The position numbers were made by a program, and so were the translations under genes. The notes beneath the pieces were generated by a model, which saw only the letters and a program-made list of their open reading frames with translations, had not been told where the DNA came from and did not search any database. Shown here one piece after another: positions 43,847 through 49,248 of a DNA stretch of 49,248 bases. This DNA comes from Vacuolonema iberomarrocanum LEGE 07170 (GTDB taxonomy: Bacteria; Cyanobacteriota; Cyanobacteriia; Elainellales; Elainellaceae): the NCBI GenBank assembly GCA_015207365.1, contig JADEXA010000056.1, positions 1-49,248 on the forward strand, read 5' to 3'. Positions within the stretch are counted from its first letter, which is position 1. Each line of letters opens with the position of its first letter.

Positions 43847-44284
43847 TTAGATGTAGTACATGATGTCAAGCTGGCGACGAGCGTCACGCTTTTCCAACAA
43901 ATCTTGCAGCGTATATCCCTGTAAAACTGCGTCACTGGCACTTCGGGCTTCTTGCCACACCTCAAAAATAACGGATCCTTCCACCGATTTCGGTTCTCGT
44001 TGCGCATCGGCTCCCTGAGTTTCCACGCCTTCAATGCAATTGACAATTTCCAGCAGTGTAATTTTCCAGGGTTCCCCCGCCAGCACATATCCTCCTTTTG
44101 CTCCGCGCTGGCTGCGCACCAAACCTCCCCGTCGTAATGTCGCTAGAAGTTGCTCTAGATAGCGATCGGGAATATTTTGCTCCGCTGCGATTTGACGAAT
44201 TTGCAACGGCTCTCCTCGGCCTGCATTTGCGGCTAGCGCTAACAACGCCAGCAATGCATATTCACTTTTACAAGAAAGATCCAC
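43847..44284 (-). CDS. Rrf2-family regulator, CymR-like
   Basis: 145 residues. The N-terminal winged helix has MDLSCKSEYALLALLALA, IRQIAAEQNIPDRYLEQLLATLRRGGLVRSQRG and AKGGYVLA, the Rrf2 signature. Only two cysteines exist, Cys5 and Cys83, so the three-Cys [Fe-S] cluster site of IscR, SufR-like or NsrR members is absent. This is the pattern of CymR, which in Bacillus represses cysteine genes while complexed with CysK. The gene lies directly upstream of cysK on the same strand, which supports a sulfur role by context; binding to CysK is inference. Confidence 0.85.
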   Translation of the reverse strand: MDLSCKSEYALLALLALAANAGRGEPLQIRQIAAEQNIPDRYLEQLLATLRRGGLVRSQRGAKGGYVLAGEPWKITLLEIVNCIEGVETQGADAQREPKSVEGSVIFEVWQEARSASDAVLQGYTLQDLLEKRDARRQLDIMYYI

Positions 44285-44392
44285 AGTGAGCGTTACCTAT
44301 TGAGCTACATACCTCTCCATCCTTCCAGTATACCCCGGTTCTCCACTGGACTTTGCGTCTTTCTCCAAAGTCAACATAAGAAGCAACAAAAA

Positions 44393-44480
44393 GGGGTTGC
44401 AGAATCCAAGGATGATTTTTTCTGAGAAGGAGCGTACGGCACTCCTTCTCAGAAAAAATCATCCCTTCACTTAACCATGC
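44393..44480 (+). repeat. Hairpin element family D copy 3 (D3)
   Basis: Starts GGGGTTGCAGAATCC. The arms contain GATTTTTTCTGAGAAGGAG / CTCCTTCTCAGAAAAAATC: one extra base pair relative to D1/D2, present on both arms. The flanking 10-mers GCAACAAAAA (44383-44392) and TCGACAAAAA (44481-44490) match at 8 of 10. The right one lies in the T-run (minus strand) of the porin terminator. Confidence 0.8.
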
Positions 44481-44485
44481 TCGAC

Positions 44486-44513
44486 AAAAAAGCCCTGCCA
44501 TTGGCAGGGCTTT
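44486..44513 (-). terminator. Terminator of the first porin gene
   Basis: AAAGCCCTGCC / GGCAGGGCTTT with loop ATT; on the minus strand a T6 run follows (complement of 44486-44491). Starts 53 bases past the porin stop. Confidence 0.92.
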
Positions 44514-44565
44514 CAAGTTAAGTCAAGGGTGCAAAGCTATGAATAAAATTCAAGCCCAACCCAAC

Positions 44566-46206
44566 TTAGAAACGGAAGGTGGTCCGCAGCGCACCGATAA
44601 CAATGCCATCGTTATCGTTGTCATTGCTGGGGTCGCCAACGAAGATGACGCTTGGTGTGATGGCGATGTTGTCGGAGATGGGAATGCGGTAGAAGCCTTC
44701 CACATACAGCGATGCATCACTGCCACGAGCACCCAAGCCTTCATCAGCGAAATCGTAGATAGCCGCGTAGGTTGGAACACCCACAATCAGACCTAGCAAG
44801 CTACCGTCAAGCCCCAGATCGCTGACACCCAGCGTACCGGCGTAGCTCCAGTAGCGGCCATCACCAACAAGATCGGTTCCATCAAAGGTGCGACCATCGG
44901 TGTAGTTGACCCAACCACCAATCTGGAAGCGATCGCCCAGAACGAAGTTAGCGCTCAAACCGTAGCTGTTGTAGACGGTTGGTGCATCATCGCCCGAGAT
45001 ACCGCCTTCACCCACGTAAGCATTCACGTAAGTCAGAGCAACCACCAAATCTCCGCTGTCGAAGGTCAACTGACCGAAGTAGGTGTTGTCGCCGTTGAAC
45101 AATGCTGACCCAGGAGCTGGATCCGGTGCATCATCCGTCAAGTAACCCAAGCCCAACTGGAAACTATCAGCGAAGTCGAAGGTCGCACCCAGCGCTTGGC
45201 TCTGGGAACCCAAGTCATAAATGGGGTTGTAACCGAAGAAGCCAACCGCACCCGAACCACTGCTGGAGAAGGGGCTCACATCGGTAACGATGTCAGAGAT
45301 ACCCACACTGTTCAAACCCAAGGTGAAGGTTGCAGGGCCCAAGGGGAACTGGTAGTAGAAGTCGTCAAGCTCGACGTCGCCATCGTTGTCGCCTTCGAAG
45401 GCCAGGTCATCAAACTCATCCACAAACCCATCGGGCAGGGGATCAGGGGATGCAGACCCATAGAAACCAGGCATATCACGTGCCTGGAAGCGAGTCCGCA
45501 ACAAGTCTTCCCCAGTGAAGCTGGTATCGAAGTTCATCCGCAGACGATAGCCCAGGAACAGGTTGTTCACAGAGCCATAGTCACCGTCGGTATCACCGTC
45601 GTCGTCGATATCCAGATCAACATCGTCGCCACCAAACAGGTCAGCCGCAGCAAAGATGGCTTCTGCATTCAACCGTGTCGTGGTCGAAAACTGGTTGGCT
45701 TCGAGTTCATCAACCGCTGCTTCCAGCGCATCAACCCGACCGCGCAGTGCTGCCAATTCTGCGGCAAACTCACGCTGTAGGGCTTCAATCCGCTCCAACT
45801 GCTCAGCATTCACTGGACCCGCAATCGCGTCCAAGCAAGCGGCCAAACCAGCGGCAAATTCATAACGGGTCAGAGCACGGGTACCACGGTAGGTGCCATC
45901 GGGATAACCTTCCAAGCAGTCCAGGCCACCCAGGTCTTCGGAGTTCGCCAGGAAGGAGAGCGCTTCATACGCCCACTCACCGGGGTTCACATCAGAAAAC
46001 TGAGTAACGGAGGTTACCTGAGCCAAAGAGCCAGCACCACTGCCTTCGTTGCTGTACTCCATGATCTGATCTAGCGTTGCCATCTCAGAATTCCCTTCTA
46101 CACCTGCTTCAGGAGCGGTTTGCGCGATCGCTGCAGAAGAAACGAGAGAGGCTCCAAATACTGCTGGCGCAACCAGCAGGGATTTCCACAAAAACTTAGA
46201 CAACAT
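44566..46206 (-). CDS. SLH-domain outer-membrane porin (SomA/OprB-like), copy 1
   Basis: 546 residues from ATG 46206 (GAGGA upstream; GTG at 46221 disfavoured). A signal peptide ends in SSAAIAQ (about residue 28). Residues about 60-125 form an SLH domain (FSDVNPGEWAYEALSFLAN, CLEGYPDGTYRG, LTRYEFAAGLAACLD), which binds the peptidoglycan-linked layer. Residues about 130-170 are coiled coil (LERIEALQREFAAELAALRG, VDALEAAVDELEAN). From about 180 to the end is an OprB-type beta barrel, finishing in TTFRF with the terminal Phe of outer-membrane proteins. Members are the major cyanobacterial outer-membrane porins; some are linked to inorganic ion or iron uptake. It is a tandem paralogue of 46692-48332. 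Confidence 0.94.
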   Translation of the reverse strand: MLSKFLWKSLLVAPAVFGASLVSSAAIAQTAPEAGVEGNSEMATLDQIMEYSNEGSGAGSLAQVTSVTQFSDVNPGEWAYEALSFLANSEDLGGLDCLEGYPDGTYRGTRALTRYEFAAGLAACLDAIAGPVNAEQLERIEALQREFAAELAALRGRVDALEAAVDELEANQFSTTTRLNAEAIFAAADLFGGDDVDLDIDDDGDTDGDYGSVNNLFLGYRLRMNFDTSFTGEDLLRTRFQARDMPGFYGSASPDPLPDGFVDEFDDLAFEGDNDGDVELDDFYYQFPLGPATFTLGLNSVGISDIVTDVSPFSSSGSGAVGFFGYNPIYDLGSQSQALGATFDFADSFQLGLGYLTDDAPDPAPGSALFNGDNTYFGQLTFDSGDLVVALTYVNAYVGEGGISGDDAPTVYNSYGLSANFVLGDRFQIGGWVNYTDGRTFDGTDLVGDGRYWSYAGTLGVSDLGLDGSLLGLIVGVPTYAAIYDFADEGLGARGSDASLYVEGFYRIPISDNIAITPSVIFVGDPSNDNDNDGIVIGALRTTFRF

Positions 46207-46478
46207 ATGTTGTGTCCTCACACCTTGCTAAAGGATTCACACTCTTTATCGGCTAGCCTTGTCAGCTAGCACACCAACGTTTCGTAGCATACATCATCCA
46301 TCTATAGAAAGGCTACATCCAGATGGGATGCAAATCGTGAAGATGAAGCAGTGATGACATTCGATGCATCTAGCGGTAAACCGCAGCGCGGATTGCATTT
46401 CACCTCCAGTCATGGAGTCAACGTAACCCATTGCAGCCCAAAGCCCATCAGAATATTTATCAAATATTTAGATGTCAT

Positions 46479-46577
46479 ATCAAATCCGGTTAAATAGCCG
46501 AAAAACCCAAATATCGTTTGTGCCCGCTGCAAAGCAGCGGGCACAAACGATATTTGGGTTTTTCAACCGGATTTGAT
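46479..46577 (+). repeat. Hairpin repeat family C copy 2 (C2), complete
   Basis: Terminal inverted repeats ATCAAATCCGGTT (46479-46491) and AACCGGATTTGAT (46565-46577) surround perfect 31-bp arms (46500-46530 and 46534-46564) with loop AAA. This is the best preserved C copy. It lies between the tandem porin genes. Confidence 0.9.
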
Positions 46578-46605
46578 GTCACTTCTCACAGATTTCACAT
46601 CAAAC

Positions 46606-46633
46606 AAAAAAGCCCTGCTTTGAGCAGGGCTTT
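46606..46633 (-). terminator. Terminator of the second porin gene
   Basis: AAAGCCCTGCT / AGCAGGGCTTT with loop TTG and T6 on the minus strand. It is nearly the same as the first porin terminator, so the terminator was part of the tandem duplication. Confidence 0.92.
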
Positions 46634-46691
46634 CTATTCGCTTTCTATTCACAACCTGTAACTGAAGCGTGATGTCAGCACAGATTCAAAT

Positions 46692-48332
46692 TTAGAAACG
46701 GAAGGTGGTGCGCAGAGCACCGATGACGATGCCATCGTTGTCGTTGTTATTGCTGGGGTCATCCACAAAGATGACGCTTGGTGTGATGGCGATGTTGTCG
46801 GAGATGGGAATGCGGTAGAAGCCTTCCACATACAGCGATGCATCACTGCCGCGGGCACCCAAGCCACCTTCTGCGAAGTCGTAGATAGCCGCGTAGGTTG
46901 GAACACCCACAATCAGACCCAACAAGCTACCATCGAGTCCCAGGTCACTAACACCCAGCGTACCGGCGTAGCTCCAGTAGCGGCCATTACCGACCAGCGG
47001 TGTGCCATCGAAGGTGCGGCCATCGGTGTAGTTGACCCAACCCCCAATCTGGAAGCGATCGCCCAGAACGAAGTTGGCACTCAAACCGTAGCTGTTGTAG
47101 ACGGTCGGAGCTTCATCACCCGAGATACCGCCTTCACCCACGTAAGCATTCACGTAGGTCAGAGCAACAACGAGGTCTCCGTTGTCGAAGGTCAACTGAC
47201 CGAAGTAGGTGTTGTCGCCATTGAACAGAGCGGCACCAGGAGCCGGATCGGGAGATTCATCGGTCAAATAACCCAAGCCCAGCTCAATGCTGTCATTGAA
47301 GTCGAAGGTCAAACCCAAGGCTTGATCTTGAGCACCCAAGTCATAGATGGGGTTGTAACCAAAGAACCCGACCGAACCGGAACCACTGCTCGAGAAGGGG
47401 CTCACATCGGTAACGATGTCAGAGATACCCACACTGTTGAGACCTAGAGTAAATTCAACGGGGCCGAGCGGGAACTGATAGTAGAAGTCATCAAGGACGA
47501 CATCACCGTCACCACCGCCTTCGAAGTTTAGATCGTCAAACTCATCAACAAACCCATCGGGTAGAGGATCGGGCGATGCAGACCCGTAGAACGCAGGCAT
47601 ATCACGTGCCTGGAAGCGAGTCCGCAAGCGGTCTTCACCAGTGAAGCTGGTATCGAAGTTCATCCGCAGACGATAGCCCAGGAACAGGTTGTTCACAGAG
47701 CCATAGTCACCGTCGGTATCACCATCGTCATCGATATCCAACTCAACATCGTCGCCACCAAACAGGTCAGCTACGGCAAAGATGGCTTCTGCATTCAACC
47801 GTGTCGTGGTCGAAAACTGGTTGGCTTCGAGTTCATCAACCGCTGCTTCCAGCGCATCAACCCGACCGCGCAGTGCTGCCAATTCTGCGGCAAACTCACG
47901 CTGTAGGGCTTCAATCCGCTCCAACTGCTCAGCATTCACTGGACCCGCAATCGCGTCCAAGCAAGCGGCCAAACCAGCGGCAAATTCATAACGGGTCAGA
48001 GCACGGGTACCACGGTAGGTGCCATCGGGATAACCTTCCAAGCAGTCCAGGCCACCCAGGTCTTCAGAGTTCGCCAGGAAGGAGAGCGCTTCATACGCCC
48101 ACTCACCGGGGTTCACATCAGAAAACTGAGTAACGGAGGTCACCTGAGCCAAAGAGCCAGCACCACTGCCTTCGTTGCTGTACTCCATGATCTGATCTAG
48201 CGTTGCCATCTCAGAATTCCCTTCTACACCTGCTTCAGGAGCAGTTTGCGCGATCGCTGCAGAAGAAACGAGAGAGGCTCCAAATACTGCTGGCGCAACC
48301 AGCAGGGATTTCCACAAAAATTTAGACAACAT
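46692..48332 (-). CDS. SLH-domain outer-membrane porin (SomA/OprB-like), copy 2
   Basis: 546 residues from ATG 48332 (GAGGA upstream), the same length and architecture as copy 1: signal peptide to about residue 28, SLH domain about 60-125, coiled coil about 130-170, beta barrel to the terminal Phe. The first ~180 codons are almost identical to copy 1 at the DNA level, with only a few mostly silent changes, whereas the barrel differs in several loops (for example PAFYGSASP for PGFYGSASP, FEGGGDGDVVLDD for FEGDNDGDVELDD, and GAQDQALGLTFDFNDSIELG for GSQSQALGATFDFADSFQLG). It is likely independently transcribed, with its own terminator. Confidence 0.94.
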   Translation of the reverse strand: MLSKFLWKSLLVAPAVFGASLVSSAAIAQTAPEAGVEGNSEMATLDQIMEYSNEGSGAGSLAQVTSVTQFSDVNPGEWAYEALSFLANSEDLGGLDCLEGYPDGTYRGTRALTRYEFAAGLAACLDAIAGPVNAEQLERIEALQREFAAELAALRGRVDALEAAVDELEANQFSTTTRLNAEAIFAVADLFGGDDVELDIDDDGDTDGDYGSVNNLFLGYRLRMNFDTSFTGEDRLRTRFQARDMPAFYGSASPDPLPDGFVDEFDDLNFEGGGDGDVVLDDFYYQFPLGPVEFTLGLNSVGISDIVTDVSPFSSSGSGSVGFFGYNPIYDLGAQDQALGLTFDFNDSIELGLGYLTDESPDPAPGAALFNGDNTYFGQLTFDNGDLVVALTYVNAYVGEGGISGDEAPTVYNSYGLSANFVLGDRFQIGGWVNYTDGRTFDGTPLVGNGRYWSYAGTLGVSDLGLDGSLLGLIVGVPTYAAIYDFAEGGLGARGSDASLYVEGFYRIPISDNIAITPSVIFVDDPSNNNDNDGIVIGALRTTFRF

Positions 48333-48596
48333 AATGGTTGTGTCCTCACACCTTGCTAAAGGATTCACACTCTACTGTGGTTGTAGCACCGCCGATTAGA
48401 AAACCAATGTTGTCGTCCGTACATCGAACGATAGAAAGTTTTGAATGTTCTTGGATGGTTCTTGGACAAGGCGCAAACACTGGGTTTCGCTGCTCTGACG
48501 GAAATCTTTGCATTAGGAAAAGTGGCTACTGCAAAGACGTTTCTTTTGTTTAATAATTTCTTTAATAAAGAGATGCCCCTTGTCTCGGTGTGATCT

Positions 48597-49248
48597 TCAG
48601 AAATCACATTGTGTTTGCTGCTCTTGCATCTTTTCTTGGATGCGCAGGGGAATGCCAAGGGCGGCGGTGTCATAGAGGCGATCGAACTCTCGCTGAAAAT
48701 GGGCAGCCACGGTGGGATTATCAATCACCACGACATTTTCATCGTTGGTATGGTTCGCGGCATGACTCCAATTTTGGGAGCCGGTGATAACGATGCGTCC
48801 ATCCACGACAGCGAACTTGTGGTGCAGCATATCGCCTTCGGGGAGGGTTGGAGTCCCCACAGTGGCGATCGCCTGTCTCCAGGGATCATTTCCTTCCTCG
48901 ATGCGACAGCGCTGATCCGCCAGCGCGATCCCCAGCATATCCAGCCCCTCACTATAGTTGCGGTAGGCAAATCCTTCATCAATCAGCGCTCGCACCGCCA
49001 CCCCAGTTTGAGAGCGTGCCTCTAGGAGCGTACTCAGGTTTTGGTCACTAAACACAAATAAGGCCAAATCGACCTGCTGGGCAGATTGGTACAGCACCCG
49101 TCCGATTAACCCATTGCCACTTTGCCACCAGTCACGGGTGGGAGAGGTAGGCGAAAACTGCACATAGACGGTAGAACCTGTAAGAGCAATGGTTTGCGAT
49201 GGGCGAAGCGGTTTCTGTAAACCAAACAAACTATCCGTTGCCCCACCC
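48597..49248 (-). CDS. Phospholipase D-like protein, 5' end outside the window
   Basis: The frame has no stop before the window edge, so the gene continues beyond 49248. The visible 217 residues form a PLDc-type domain: VLYQSAQQVDLALFVFSD, RSQTGVAVRALIDEGF, and the HKD motif in HHKFAVVDGRIVITGSQNWS, with HxK(x)4D(x)6GSxN. A second, N-terminal HKD motif would be expected off the edge, because the family usually has two. Members include endonucleases (Nuc/PLD) and phosphatidyl transferases; which applies cannot be told. The start at a TTG codon (49229) is not favoured. Confidence 0.8.
   Translation of the reverse strand, partial: GGATDSLFGLQKPLRPSQTIALTGSTVYVQFSPTSPTRDWWQSGNGLIGRVLYQSAQQVDLALFVFSDQNLSTLLEARSQTGVAVRALIDEGFAYRNYSEGLDMLGIALADQRCRIEEGNDPWRQAIATVGTPTLPEGDMLHHKFAVVDGRIVITGSQNWSHAANHTNDENVVVIDNPTVAAHFQREFDRLYDTAALGIPLRIQEKMQEQQTQCDF

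Larger units (their letters stand above)
46207..46691. other. Spacer between the two porin genes
   Basis: 485 bp: promoter and leader of the first porin gene, repeat C2 and the terminator of the second porin gene. No other gene is seen. Confidence 0.6.

Overview
The window comes from a cyanobacterial chromosome. It carries phosphoribulokinase, ferredoxin-NADP+ reductase with the phycobilisome-linker (CpcD-like) extension, a pipX-pipY-sepF-proC cluster, cyanobacterial SLH-type porins and very frequent GCGATCGC (HIP1) octamers. The genus cannot be read from the sequence alone.

Layout. 0.1-0.35 kb is a pile-up of three hairpin repeats next to the tail of an unidentified gene. 0.6-8.3 kb holds a secreted phosphodiester glycosidase-like protein, a cupin, prk, petH and a type III glutamine synthetase-like gene. 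8.6-13.4 kb is one giant GAF/PAS/GGDEF/EAL protein. 14.4-19.1 kb carries aspC, a pentapeptide-repeat gene, a 53-residue membrane or secreted peptide gene with a consensus ribosome site, and coaD overlapping a DivIVA-like coiled-coil gene. 19.9-27.1 kb carries a CapA-like gene coupled to a sugar mutarotase, tRNA-Lys, a VWA-RTX protein and class II aldolase. 27.6-35.7 kb holds tRNA-His, a DUF4359-like gene, a glycosyltransferase, a cbiG-cobJ fusion, an intronless tRNA-Leu(UAA), an SDR, small proteins and proC. 36.2-44.3 kb carries sepF, pipY, pipX, an EcfT/CbiQ protein, der, a J-domain protein, cysK and an Rrf2/CymR-like regulator. 44.5-48.3 kb is a tandem pair of porins, followed by a truncated phospholipase-D-like gene.

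The genes cover Calvin cycle and photosynthetic electron flow (prk, petH, fba), nitrogen and carbon signalling and PLP handling (pipX, pipY, glutamine synthetase-like), cysteine synthesis (cysK with a CymR-like regulator), cobalamin synthesis, cell division (sepF) and the envelope.

The most unusual feature is a dense set of short intergenic hairpin elements in at least four families, here called A, B/E, C and D. Within a family the ends are conserved while the two arms of the hairpin change together. Family D looks mobile: it is about 87 bp, starts GGGGTTGCAG, and two copies of exactly 87 bp are each flanked by perfect 10-bp direct repeats. One copy sits in the 3' end of cbiG-cobJ, and removing it with one repeat restores an alternative stop two codons earlier than the present reading. 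All five D copies lie in one orientation with the right end facing the 3' end of a leftward gene. Family names are local to this annotation; no database search was possible.
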